Positions 1 to 11,349 of a stretch of DNA of 64,000 nucleotides are shown here, in pieces. Positions within the stretch are counted from its first letter, which is position 1. Every line of letters begins with the position of its first letter. A program made the translations under genes and the position numbers. The notes under the pieces were generated by a model. It made no database searches, was not told the origin of the DNA, and saw only the letters and a list, made by a program, of their open reading frames with translations. The stretch is taken from the NCBI GenBank assembly GCA_025331565.1, contig JAFREQ010000039.1, forward strand, positions 930,001 to 994,000. Reading direction: 5' to 3'. This stretch comes from Holacanthus passer (taxonomy: Eukaryota > Chordata > Actinopteri > Pomacanthidae).

Positions 1-1500
1 AAGGATTTATCCTCTAGGGAGCATAATTGCATAATACACTGCATAGAAATCGGACCAGTGGTTGTGCAGATTCTCTCTACGAAAGTGTAGGAACGTCAGA
101 CAGATCAATACTGTAAACATTAGTCCTCAATCAGTCCTTAGCTTGCTTGAAATCAGGACAGGATCTTTATCAGTCATCCAGCGCTTCTAAGTTATTTTAC
201 CAGCTTCAATGGGTGACAAAAACTGTATGAATAGGGTAATGGTTTCTATTAGTCAAGGTCAGAAACTGCAAGGAAAGGATAAAGAGATGGAAATCAGCAG
301 CTTCTGCCAAGTTAATTCATATTTCAAAGCATTTGATGATCATAAAACAATAGCAAACATCCTGCTGGAAAGAAAATGAGAAAAAGGAAATTGCCTAATC
401 CATTGCCTCAGGAAGTCAGATCCCTCTCCTGCCAAGCTGTTCACATATTCCTGTGCTCATATACAATATAACTCTCTTTCGAAAATGCTGTGAAGCTCAG
501 AGAGGAGCAGAGGCGGCGTCAGCCAATCACTGCACAGCATCATTAAAGTGTTTTTGCATGGTGCTGTGTTAATGGCTAGCGCGCATCCCTTTGATGGGCC
601 ACTCCATTGGCACTACTGATAAAATGGGACTTGTGTGACTCAGCATTTTTTTTGAGAGAAAATTTTCTTAATCTTTCCAGGACCAATGCCAAGCTGTTGT
701 GCGAGTAGCGCTCCAGCCTGGACCCTTGAATGATTCAAAGGCAGCACAGGAAGCAGGAGTGAAGAAGAGGCAGTGAAAACAGTGAAAGGCAGAGCTGGAG
801 GAGAGAGATACTAAAAGCTCATAGCCATTAATATCTGCATTTCTAGAAGCTCCGAGCATGGAAATGAATGTCGCTCATTTAGAGTGTGCAGGGCCGAGAG
901 CTGAAGCAGAGAAAGAAAGGTGAAATTACATGATGGTCTTGGGTAACTCACATCCTGCTTTCCTCACTTTGGATGATATCAGCATTTGTTTATTAGGGAG
1001 AACAAATGACAATAGAAAAGCTTGCCCCTTTCAGACATACAGTATGTTAGCACTATCATGTCAAACAAGATACATATCCCAGAGAAGATGAAAACTAACA
1101 ACAACCGAGATGAGGAAGTTCACAGTTTGGCTTCCATGGGCAGCTTACCATGGTTTCATATGTACTGGCAAAAAGAAAATGGCACTGGTGCTGTCCTCAA
1201 TGCACCATGACACAAAGGTTGAAGGTGAGAAGCAGAAATCAGAGATCATACTACACTACAATGTATCTAAAAGTGTTGTAAATAATCTGGATCAGCCTGC
1301 CAAAATGTTCACAAACAAAATAAAAATAAAGAGAAGGTGGATGTTTCTGTCATCACTGTCTTCATCATCAGGATGGGAAACTTCCAAGTTGTCACTGGAT
1401 CTGGATCTATTACTTTTTAATAATACTGACTGCTGGTTTTACAAATGCTGCACCTTTAGGAGGAAATGTAATTGCAGTATGGATCATGTTTACCAACATT
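1..1500. other. Intronic sequence, nothing recognised
   Basis: Inferred to be tmem178b intron downstream of the 27.5-kb exon. No exon with a splice-site pair and no known repeat was recognised. The short open frames here have no family resemblance or domain pattern. Confidence 0.5.
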
Positions 1501-1504
1501 TTTT

Positions 1505-1725
1505 TCAGTTAAGAAAGTGTTCTGGTGCTTCTCTAGTCTCCACACTGAACGCCACACTGAAGACATGCCATGTGCCAGTCTGTTTCAAGACCTTCAACAT
1601 CATTTCCACCCCCCCCAAAAAAACCAAGGAACACAGGTCTTGATGGCTACAGACCCATCGCCCTGACCTCTGTGGTAATGAAGTCATGCTATCACTCGTG
1701 CTCTCAACCTCAAAACCATCACTGT
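1505..1725 (+). mobile_element. LINE (CR1/L2-type) reverse-transcriptase fragment
   Basis: Seen: one frame reads CHVPVCFKTFNIISTPPKK, then after a frame change YRPIALTSVVMKS (about 1643-1686). Family knowledge: the pair CFK(T/S)..IIPVPKK followed by YRPVALTSVVMK is the start of the reverse-transcriptase domain in CR1/L2-clade fish LINEs. A run of C then A near 1610-1622 is the likely site of the frame change. Only about 70 residues of RT survive, with no endonuclease and no catalytic motif, so it is a dead fragment. The clade assignment is from motif wording only. Confidence 0.7.
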
Positions 1726-1744
1726 TCAATTCAATCCATCTGAT

Positions 1745-1945
1745 AATTGAACTGCACAAATGTGAACCTCAGTGTGGCATTGGGGAAAAATCAAGGGATT
1801 ACCAAACTCATTAGAATTCATCCTCTGGACATTATGGATATTTGTACCAAAGGTCAATCCATCCATCACTTTCTGAGATATTTCAGTCTTGAGTGGTGGA
1901 CCAACAGACAGACCAACATCCCAAGCTAGCATGGCTAAAATGTAA
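1745..1945 (+). repeat. Dispersed teleost repeat, copy 1
   Basis: Contains the phrases TTAGAATTCATCCTCTGGAC, GAGATATTTCAGTCT and GTGGACCAACAGACAGACC, ending at GCTAGCATGGCTAAAA. The same phrases recur in reverse complement at 7.9-8.1, 14.9-15.1 and 15.4-15.5 kb and partly at 41.8 kb. It is a widespread fish repeat, probably a retroposon tail; the family name is not certain. Confidence 0.6.
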
Positions 1946-2014
1946 CTGGGATTGTATATATGTTTTACAACTTTTTTGCTGTTGAAAATTAGTGTTATAC
2001 ACAATCTTAAGGAG

Positions 2015-2125
2015 ACAGGGTCGCCACAGGGTACCCTGCCTCTTGACAGTGTAACTGGGATATGCTCCAGCTTGCTGAGAAAAATATGTGGTTTAGAAAA
2101 TAGATGGATAGACTTGAGGTCTGTT
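2015..2125 (+). repeat. Degenerate tail of a tRNA-derived SINE
   Basis: GGGTACCCTGCCTCTTGACA, then a form of GGGATATGCTCCAGC and a TAGATGGATAGA tail, matches the 3' part of the SINE seen better preserved at 26.4-26.65 kb and, in reverse, at 52.6-52.9 kb. No tRNA-like head is present, so it is 5' truncated. Confidence 0.55.
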
Positions 2126-2485
2126 GGACACATTCTGCGCAGCTGCTCCATTCTCACTATCAAGTCACAGTGTCAGTCACAAGAATATCTAAATACTGAT
2201 GTCATTGATGCATTTTTCTTAATCTTTTCACCTTGAAAGAAAAGTCTCTCAATAACACTTGACTGCTCTAGATGGGAGCTCAACAGAGTCTACAGACATT
2301 CTGAAAGTGTCTTTTAAGGCTGCTAGGATGTCACTATAAGACCACTGAGCCATTCTTGGCTACTGTTGTGAAGACAAAATTACAAAATGTACTTTTCTTT
2401 TACAAATATTTCAGATATAGCAGTCTGTGGCTGGTTGTTTTAAAATCTTATCTGGCCAAAACAGCAGGATTTTTGGACAATGTGA
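2126..2485. other. Unassigned intronic sequence
   Basis: Nothing recognised; no coding exon or repeat family could be supported. Confidence 0.4.
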
Positions 2486-2489
2486 ATCA

Positions 2490-2690
2490 GACTTGACCCT
2501 AATCCTACAATCAATGCAAGACAATCGTAAACTGAACCATTAAACATACAGATAAACCTAACCCCCTACCTTAACCTTGCCCTAACTCTGACCTCCTAGA
2601 CCGTAATTCTAGCCTCTTTGTGTTCCTGTGTCAAATTGCTGTAGTTGCCAGACAAGGTGGGCTCGACCTATAAATCTCCAGAAATCTATT
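2490..2690. repeat. Degenerate CCTAA-rich dispersed repeat
   Basis: A patch of decayed CTAACC/CCTAAC units (for example around 2557-2590) with a GTTGCCAGACAAGGTGGG phrase. It resembles the more telomere-like repeat at 21.14-21.36 kb. Interstitial and imperfect, so not a telomere. Confidence 0.45.
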
Positions 2691-2699
2691 TACTCCATC

Positions 2700-3795
2700 C
2701 TAGTCTACAATTAATCTAATTTCTTATACTAACCCTGAACTTAAATCTTCTGCTCTTGCCTAGAACTAATGCAGTGCACCAAAATGCCCTCAATTTGCAA
2801 AAAACATAAAAGTCTGAAAAAACAAACTAGTATTTACAAAAAGTAAAGAACAAGAAACCTCACTCTGTAGTTCCTGAGAGAACCTTCTATTTATTGCCAC
2901 TGCTCATCCTGAACCTGAAGGATGTCTGGAAAACTTTTTAATTATATCTTAATAGGTGGCCGGAGCTAACAGGACAGCGGCAGGATGAGAGTGGCAGTGG
3001 AAGATGATGAACGTAATTACTTCTTAGGTTGTGACAGATAAATTAAGGAGAGAGAGGGCAAAGAAATACTTTCCCTCTCAGCTCCAGTGCAAATGAACTG
3101 AAATGATGTGACAGATGTAAATGGGTGTTACCAATACACTTCCTCTGGTTGGGTATGTATGTAAGTACATATGTTCAAGGACGACAAAAGTACATTGTAT
3201 CTTTGATTATTATTTGACACAAAATAATGACACAATAAAGTATGAAATCATCCTTGCCAAACATGTGCTGTACATGTACTAGTGAAATTTGTCTTTGGCA
3301 TGATTTCATTTTTAACTTGAAAAGCACCTATAAAATAATGATGTTTAGATATATATAGATATTTAGATATTTTAAATAATTTCAACATACTTTTGGAAGA
3401 GACTCCAGGTTCACTGTTGGCAATTAGTTTGTGGTGATCCACTTCATTGCAAATGTGTTCAGTAATATTTTATGCTCCATTAAAGGCCATGAGAAACTGA
3501 AATCACAGGGCCTTGAAGGCCAGGATGTATTAAGGAGAACTGGATAGCGCATTCAAAGTTGGCGGCTCGTTCATTCCGATGAAAGTTACTCATTGACAAC
3601 GTATGCTGAAAAAGCCTCTGCAGGTTTCCTTGTGCTTCCGTGTCTTTTGACCTATAGAGCATGCTCAGTACAGTCCTTCTCCTACAGAGCCAGTGGAGAG
3701 CATGACCATATTTCATGGTGTTTAGGCTACTCTTCAGAAATCTACAGCAAATGTCACAGAGACTACATCCATGTTTTATACAGTCTATGATCTGA
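2700..3795. other. Unassigned intronic sequence
   Basis: No supported exon. The last bases (3773-3788) carry TTTTATACAGTCTATG, a 16-mer that recurs at about 60.89-60.91 kb and hints at a shared dispersed repeat end. Confidence 0.4.
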
Positions 3796-4256
3796 GGACT
3801 GTACTACGAAGCAAGTTTAACCTACTTCGATTTAACTCGGGGTTACCAAAGCAAGTTGGGGTTGACAAACTCTGGTTGTCTCAGCTGGAGTTAATTGGTA
3901 CTACAACGGTGATTAAGATGTCGGTTTGCTGAGTTCACGTCAACTTAATCTGAGTCTGTGCGCGTTCGTGTAAAAGGGGCGTGTTCAGCAGTGCAGGCAG
4001 TTTCTGTATGATGATTCGTGCTCCGTGTTTTTCACCAGAAGAAAGCACATTGATAATGTCAGGATATGAAGAGTTTAAAGAAATGTTAACATGCATTAGT
4101 TCAGTGTTCTTGTCTCTATTTGTCTTACAGACTAAATCTAAATAATCTAAATATGTGAAAACAATGAGGATAATTCAGTTAGAGGCTCCACATGGCTCCA
4201 TCTGTGAAACTGAGCCGTTACTCTGTGTTAATGAATGAAGATCTGCTCCTAAAGTT
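3796..4256 (-). mobile_element. PIF/Harbinger element, right end only (copy A)
   Basis: Starts with the terminal motif GGACTGTACTACGAAGC, matching the left end of copy B at 37.79 kb (GGGCTGTACTATGAAGC). From about 3962 to 4256 it is near-identical to the reverse complement of 38.33-38.73 kb, for example GAGGATAATTCAGTTAGAGG, with about 50 bp missing relative to copy B. It ends abruptly after CTGCTCCTAAAG; the transposase half is absent. Strand is given by the transposase direction in copy B. Confidence 0.78.
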
Positions 4257-4504
4257 CATCAGTAATTTGTAGATTGGAGAATAAAAAAAATCTCAATAGT
4301 GTTTCAATAATGTATTGCCTTTGTATTTCCTTTGTTTGTTTAATATATGTAAATCAAACACATGCTGAACTGAGGTAAAAAACGATGTCTAGGCATGTCT
4401 AACAACACGACTGTCTTGTCTTTCTTCTCAGCATCCAGCAGCTTGTGCTTTGTCAACACACGCTTCACTCTCTGAGAAGAACTGTGTTTCACTTCTCACA
4501 AACC

Positions 4505-4505
<1 letters not shown>

Positions 4506-4540
<35 letters not shown>
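4506..4540. repeat. (GA)n microsatellite
   Basis: About 35 bases of GA repeats with one GGG interruption. Confidence 0.95.
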
Positions 4541-4544
4541 GGGA

Positions 4545-7500
4545 GATGACCTTGGTTTCTCAGAATGTGGAGCCACCCCACTGCCCACATGCACTGAGGA
4601 GATAAGCAGCAGGGTTGAGAAGCCAACTTCACAAACCCTGACGGCACACAACTCTAAAGCTGGACATCGCACTGAGATAGGCTGTGCATATACAGGAACA
4701 CTGTGGGACTGGCTTATGTGATGCTTCCATTCAACATCTGTCCACCCACACACAGTCCCCTCTTATCTTCCCTATATACTGACTCATTTTATACCAACTT
4801 CAATTACAGTTGCAGAGTAGTGAATAATGGAGCTTAAAAAAAGCAGTGACAGCAAATGTACTGGAACTATTTTAGTCTGCCTGGGCATTGTTTCATTGTT
4901 TGTTCATCCAACTGACATGACTCTTTTTGGGATATGCAAGTAAACAAACAAACAGTTTTCAGGGCACAATGTAAAGCTTGGAGTGGATATGTTTACCAGC
5001 AGGGAGAGCTTGATTCTTATAGCTCCAGCTTAAAAGAAAGAGAACAGGCAATCGATTACAGTGTCAGGTCTTTCTCTTTCACTTGGTGCTTCACTCATAG
5101 GCAATCTGATTACAGTGCAAGATGGATGGATTGAAGTTATGAAACCATGGTCTTTGGCACATCATTGCTTGGAGGCCTAAACAAGGCCACTGCCATCCTG
5201 CTGGCAAAGGTGAATAAATAGTGCTTAGGCTGTACACAGTAGTGACCATATCTTATTAATTTCATGGGAATTGGGCATCCTCAAAAAATATAAATAAATC
5301 CAGTGTGACTGAACAGGAAATCTATGGGAATCTTCGGAGTAGAGCACAGTGCAGAGGAAAAGTGTAGCACTGGATTATGTCACTGATGTGTGTCAGGTAG
5401 CAGGACAGCATTGGGAAATTTTAAAAACAATATGACAATCTGAGGAAAGACTGGTTTTTACTTCAAAAGAAAGCTCTTGCAACTATCTTCCCTCAGAGAA
5501 AGGACAGATAAGAATCTGTCAATCAAAATCAGTCAGATTACCAGACAGGTTGTTAAATAAACCAGCAGTTTGTCCAGATGATCTAAACCACTCTTTTTGG
5601 TCACAATCAAGCTCTAGCAAAAAAAATCAGTCAGTAAGACTGTTCTTGGCAATGCTCAGGTCTGTGCTTTATTTCTCAAACCATTCTGCTTTTCTCACAC
5701 ACTCTTTCATAATTCCTTGCTGTCGTTGTCTGGGGCTTTCAATTGAGATATCAGCTATTCTCATCAGCTGGTCACATCTAACCAATAGCACAGCAACACA
5801 CCTACGTTGTTAGCCTATGATCTTGCTGCTTTCTTTTTAAAATATGATTTTCTCTCCAACTTTTGAGCATTTATGCTGCTGTTATGCATGCTGCTCCATC
5901 TCCCCATCACAGCCCAGTCTTTTCGGATTAATCAGCTTCATCAGCCTCACAAGCTTATCAGTCTCAGCAGAGTCATCAGGCACCACCACCACCAGTGTCT
6001 GGAATCCATGGGGGATTTATCTTGCTGCTGCTCAGGGCAGATGTCTTTTGATTATAAAATCAAGCAGTAGACTTTAAAGGGCAAAGACTTCTGTCAAGAC
6101 TGAATTACGATCTAATTGCATATCATATTGTTATATTAAACGGTTATCTTTACTTCACTCACTTTTCTCTCCTGATTCAACTGAAAGTCATTGCACCTGG
6201 AATGTCTCACCTCATAGTATGAGTAGAATGTCATGAGACATCCTGGCAGTTTGATTAAAAATGTCTGTTTTCTGATTGCTTGTGTTTTCAACAAGTTGCC
6301 CAATCTAAATGGCGAAATATTGTGTTTTCCATCGTCTTTAATGACCCACTTGATCTGATCACACAGATGATAATATTTTTCTTTGTGTCCTACAAAACTG
6401 TTACAAATCCTTATTTCCTGCTAAAGATCACCATGTCCTGCAAAGGTTTGGTTATGTATGGACACGAAAAAACAATTCTTTTGATTTAAAATCATTCACT
6501 GGGTTAAAGATCATTCTGCAAATGCTGACATGGTTAAAAGAACAACATTGACTGCTGGTAGCACATGGGAAATGACAAGTAATTTTCTGCCGCTGACAAT
6601 TTCTTGACTCATCTATCCACCTGTTGACCCAGTGCTATAAGAGCTCACACTTCACCTTTGCTCCTGAAAGAGAGGTCATCAGTCACTTGGCTGCTAGAGG
6701 TTTTTGACAGGTAAATGTGAACATTCTATACATTAGGCGTTTGCACAAATTACTCATGATGTTTTTCTAAGGAGGAGAGTCTCAGTTTTCTTGGTCATTC
6801 GGACTTTTGATATTGTTACATCATCATGCTCTGTGATCTTAGCAATTTATAAAACAGTATAACATGAACTGCTCTATAAGATTATATCCAGCACTAGGTC
6901 TCTAAAACAGCATAGATACGTAGTACAAAGTGTTTTCTATGATGCTTCATATTCCAGATTTCCTTTTACCCTGCACTGTCAACAAGGAGATAATCCCTCG
7001 AGTGTTGCCCTGGAAAGAGACTACTCAACAAAATAGTGACTTTACCAGAGAGTAAATGCATTCTGTCTGACACATACTGTATCATATGGGAGAGAGCAGA
7101 GCAGTTCTTTAGGTGGCTAACTTTGAGCTAATTACAGTAAACAAGGAAGATATCAGTGCACTGTGAAATCTCATGTGGCAGTTGGTCAAAGTATGCTAAG
7201 CTCTCTCTCTTCTTTTTCTTCTTTTTTCAGTTAGGGTAAATAACTTCAGGATTTCTAAGCTGGTGGGTACAGAAACTGTGATGTGACTAACTGGATTAAC
7301 GGTTAGCTAGAACTTCATGGGAGGAAAATGCAAAAATGCAGTGCAAACTATCATCCTCTGTCGCAATGAAAACACATGTATAACACTAAAGATACACTCA
7401 AACTCATACTGAAACTACACACACATCTTTACTGTCTATGACAAACTGAGGACAAAGCCTACGACTAGTATTTTGTTATACAGCCCTGTGTTATAAAATT

Positions 7501-7825
7501 ATTTGAATTTGTACCTTGACTTTACAACACAACAACACACAGCATATTCCTGCTCAGATTGGCAGGAAAACTGGTTTAAAACCTGCTTTATTAGGGTTAT
7601 AAAATCTTTGTTAGGTTAAGGTTAAGGAATGATCCTTGTCATCATCAACAGAGACCATTGTTGACTGTTGGTAGGAAACAGGAAAGGAACCTTGATCTCC
7701 TACAAAGTTCAATGCTTTGTTGCCACATCAATATAATCCAATTCCCTTCTTATGAGGCCTTGGGGCCATATCACTATTGCTAATCCCACCTTACTACTGA
7801 AGTACAGCAGTTATAATTCTCACAG
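4545..7825. other. Unassigned intronic sequence
   Basis: A 3.3-kb stretch with no recognised exon, RNA gene or repeat family. Open frames near 5550-6080 lack any domain pattern and overlap each other in different frames, as chance frames do. Confidence 0.4.
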
Positions 7826-7829
7826 CCGC

Positions 7830-8105
7830 TAGAGGTTCTTGAAAGGAAAACTAAACATATGCACTATTTAGGCATTGTAACAAACAACTGAGGCTGTTTT
7901 TTTTAATACTTAGGGTTTTGCTCCATAAGTTGTTGGCATGTAAGAATGACAGTACTGGCTGATTGGTTTGTCCACCTGTCTTTCTACCACCTTCGTCAAA
8001 AGCAAGATGTCTTGACAGCCTCTCCCTAGATTGCAATGAAATTTGCTGTGGATATTCATTGTTCTCAGAGGACGGATCCTAGAGTCTTTAGTTTTCTTCA
8101 GATAA
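7830..8105 (-). repeat. Dispersed teleost repeat, copy 2 (inverted to copy 1)
   Basis: Reads GCAATGAAATTTGCTGTGGA, then ATTCATTGTTCTCAGAGGA and CGGATCCTAGAGTCTTTAG, the reverse-complement counterpart of copy 1. The ACC-rich stretch (TTTGTCCACCTGTCTTTCTA) corresponds to the GGACCGACAGAC block. Confidence 0.6.
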
Positions 8106-8117
8106 ACCAGATAGTGT

Positions 8118-8392
8118 TGTCATGGTTTTGTGGTCACAGTTTAGTTATTTCTTGTTAAAAGTGCATGCCCTCAGGTGTGTTTAGTTACTTTACTTCCTGC
8201 CTTTGTGTTTTTCCCGCCCTCATGGATTGCTGATTGATTTCACCTGTGATCACCCCTCCTTGTATATTTGGTGTGTTTATATTCCCTTAACTCTTGACCA
8301 GTTTGTCATTGTACCATATGTGAAGTGTTCCAGCCCTTCCTCATGTTCTCCCAGGAAAACATTTGTAAAACCAGGTCTCACAGATTAATGAC
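8118..8392. repeat. Probable dispersed repeat, family unknown
   Basis: T-rich, CCTGCCTTTGTGTTTTTCCC-containing block followed by CACCTGTGATCACCCCTCCT and GTTCCAGCCCTTCCTCATG. Its wording resembles a repeat common in percomorph genomes, but I cannot name the family and see no second copy here. Confidence 0.35.
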
Positions 8393-8394
8393 TA

Positions 8395-9285
8395 ACTCAT
8401 TGTATGGTCTGTCATATCCTTTTGACTGAAGGAATTTTGGTGACAGGAGAAGCAAATAACCATTATTGTCCAAACATCATATCATTTTCTTATTGAATTA
8501 CCCATAAGCCTCAACAACATACTAGACTAGTGCTCATGAAAATGATCACTTTGGTGCATGCATCCTTTTCATCCAAAGAAACTGGAGTATATTAAACACC
8601 AGACTATCCTACTTTAGAAAAGACAACTGGCATTTACCAAGGCATTTAATGCCAAATTTATGTCTCTGTTTACTGTTTTTGTGAGCTTCTGCTTGACTGT
8701 GGACTCTTGTCCTACAGACTCTCCAATACACCCACACAAATGCTTCTAACATAAACGAGAGGACAGATCAGATGATATGATGGATTGCAATGTTTAGCCT
8801 ATCACTTGATCATAAATATGTAGCTTTGTGCAGTACAGTCAGAGGGGGTGGAGGAGGATGTTTTATGTTTTAGAGAGGAGCTCCTGAGTGGAGACAGAGA
8901 GGAGGGTTATCTCTGTGAGGAGATTTGGTGTGGTGTCGCCTGGCACTGCTTTGAAGTTTGTGAAGTGCTGCTGCAGACAACCATGAGATGAGACTTTCAG
9001 TTTCCAATTACTCATGGCTCTGTGCAAATATGAGGAAACTAAAATCACTCAGCCAGCAAGTTATGTCAGTCCCGTGTTACAAATAAGAAGCTGCCTACAA
9101 ATTCTTTTATTGTATGGTATGTTATATAACATGCTGCATGTCATATGTCAGATTTTGCATTTTCTTTTCTATGTACTTTGTGCCATGAGTGTCCAAATGC
9201 TGTTTCAGTGGCATTTCCATGAATGAAATCCTTGACCAGTGTTTCTACCATTGGTAAAAGCTAGACGCAAGAACATCATGCAGTA
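8395..9285. other. Unassigned intronic sequence
   Basis: No supported exon or repeat. Confidence 0.4.
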
Positions 9286-9288
9286 TAT

Positions 9289-9545
9289 ATCTGTGAAGGT
9301 TCTCAGTCATCCAGGTCATGGTATTCAAGTAAGGGTTGAATCAAGGGCAACTGGACTTCGTTGTAGATTCTTGAGGGTGTTTCACTCCTCATCCAAGTTC
9401 TGACTTACGGGCAGGGAATCACAGGTGTCTTATCCACTGTGGGGCCGTTAATTAAGTCATTGATACCATTTAGTATGTTGGTGCTCCTGGGTGTTTAACA
9501 ACAGTCGAGAGTCATTGGAGTCACCTGATGCCAAGTGTGAATAAC
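9289..9545 (+). repeat. Dispersed repeat with GAAGGTTCTCAGTCATCC start, copy 1
   Basis: Begins TGTGAAGGTTCTCAGTCATC and continues through CATGGTATTCAAGTAAGGG, TTGTAGATTCTTGAGG and CTTATCCACTGTGGGG. The first 70 bp recur at 63.1 kb, where they are followed by an inverted copy of themselves. The family is common in fish; its class is not certain. Confidence 0.65.
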
Positions 9546-9599
9546 CACTAGAGTTCTCACATTAGGTCAAATGCAAGTGATTTTTCAATTTTTTTCCTT

Positions 9600-9788
9600 T
9601 TGAATCTCCTCGGCTGTTTACATTTGATTATTAGCCAGGCTACTACTAAAGGTAGTACAGGGACAATTTGGGGTTCAGTATTTTGCCCAAGATCTGGATC
9701 AACACATAGACTGCAAGGGGCCAAGGATCGAACCACCAACCTTCTGATTGGTGGACAACTGCTCTACCTCCTGAGCTAAAGCTGCCCA
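9600..9788 (-). mobile_element. tRNA-derived SINE with intact promoter boxes
   Basis: Read on the minus strand from 9788 it looks like a tRNA: box A TAGCTCAGGAGGTAGAGC (9778-9761) and box B GGTTCGATCC (9734-9725), 26 bases between them. It then runs into a non-tRNA body (CAGTCTATGTGTTGATCC, then GGGCAAAATACTGAACCCC). Known biology: such heads are RNA polymerase III promoters that drive SINE transcription. A decayed copy of the body is at 54.88-54.96 kb. The missing 3' half of a tRNA fold rules out a real tRNA gene. Confidence 0.8.
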
Positions 9789-9789
9789 A

Positions 9790-10424
9790 AAATAAAACAA
9801 GTCCTTGAATTTCTAACCAACCAGTAAGTTTTTTGATATTGTTAATAAACGCCCGCATTTTGGGTCCTATTTCCTGTTCACCTGCCACCCTACTCGCACT
9901 TGACAGCATCACAGAAGAAGTGCCAAGCTTAACACAGCTCAAGCTGAAGAAGTTTCAGGTTTCTCTTGTGTACAACTGAAAGATAAATAATATCATGCAC
10001 TGATCAAATTAAAATCACACTGAAAGACTATATGCTCCATCTTGTATCTGAGTAAAAGAGACAAAGACTATCTGGATCAGTAAAGCACAATGCATGTAAC
10101 TTGGCAAAGCTGTTGATACACTGTGTATCTACTCATATTGTCTCTAAAGACCAGCAATATGTGCCAAGGCTGGCTCTATTCCAGACCTCCTATACTACTG
10201 CTGATGCTGACACCTCAACTATATTATATTGTAGTGTTTTTAACTATTAATTATCTAGGAAGAGTCACTGAGCTACACTTTGCTTTAACACACAATACCA
10301 CACATCACCCACTCACAAATTGAAGGAGCAGTATATGTAACCTAGACTGCTAAAACCTTCTTAACCAAACTAACCCAGTTTAAACAGGACTGGACCTCCT
10401 TTGACGTGCAAATCAACAAAACAC
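9790..10424. other. Unassigned intronic sequence
   Basis: No feature recognised between the SINE and the LINE. Confidence 0.4.
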
Positions 10425-11349
10425 AAGTACTGAGAAGCCTTGTTCTTAATCTTTCACACCCAGCCTGGAAAACACTGCAGTCAATTCTATTTGCAGTAGT
10501 AGACTGCACTCCTTCTCAGAGTTTGTTTTATATTTCGTCCTTAAAACAGATCTGAATGAATTTGTAGAAATGTAGACAAAGTAATTACAGCAGGTGATTT
10601 TAATATTCATGTTGGTGCTGATAATGATAGCCTTAGTACTGCATTTATGTCTTTATTAGATTCAACTGGCTTCTATCTGAGTGTTCATAAAGACACTCAC
10701 TGTTTTCAACTGGTTCTTCCAGTTGGGTGTGTGGTTTTTACTTATGGCATTGAAATTTAAGACTCAGTAGTGTTTCAGGAGATTCCTTTTTTTATCAGAC
10801 CATTATATAATACCTTTTGTATTCCTATTGCTGGACTACATGCCATTAGACACCAAATGTCCACCAGATAGTGCTAAACTTAAGCAAGTGATTCCATCGG
10901 CCTTTTAATTCAATGCAATGTATCAATATAACTGAGGACTCCTACGCTAACTTTAGTCCCTCCCAAATTGATCATCTTGTTGATAGTGCTGCAGGCTCAA
11001 TGTGAATGACTTTTGACTCTATTGCCCCTTTAAAAAAGAAGATAGAGGACAGCTCCAGAAATGTAAGAAGAAGAGGAAGAATCTCCTTTAGTTTGGCAAG
11101 ATAGTCTTAAAACATATACGAAGACCCTCCGCAATGTCTGAGTAGCCTACTAATCATCATTAATAAAGGAAAATAAGAACAACCCCAGGTTTCTTTTCAG
11201 CACTGTAGCCAGGCTGACAGAGAGCCATAGGTTTATTAAGCCGTGTATTCCTATTGACCTCAGTAGTAATGACTTCATGAACATCTTTAATGACAAGATT
11301 CTAAACATTAGAGAACATTTAATTGGCCCACAGCAAATTCTAAAAATAG
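10425..11349 (+). mobile_element. LINE (CR1/L2-type), segment 1: endonuclease end
   Basis: Frame fragments include DKVITAGDFNIHVGADND; GDFN (10593-10604) is a signature of the APE-type endonuclease that nicks target DNA. Later come NKNNPRFLFSTVARLTE-like text (about 11172-11215) and SSNDFMNIFNDKILNIREN (about 11262-11320), which family knowledge places between endonuclease and reverse transcriptase. Stops and frame changes are frequent, so it is inactive. The element is cut by a hAT transposon right after this segment and resumes at 12632. Confidence 0.78.

Noticed and set aside
9725..9787. tRNA gene
   Set aside because: Box A and B are good but the 3' half cannot close an acceptor stem and continues into SINE body.
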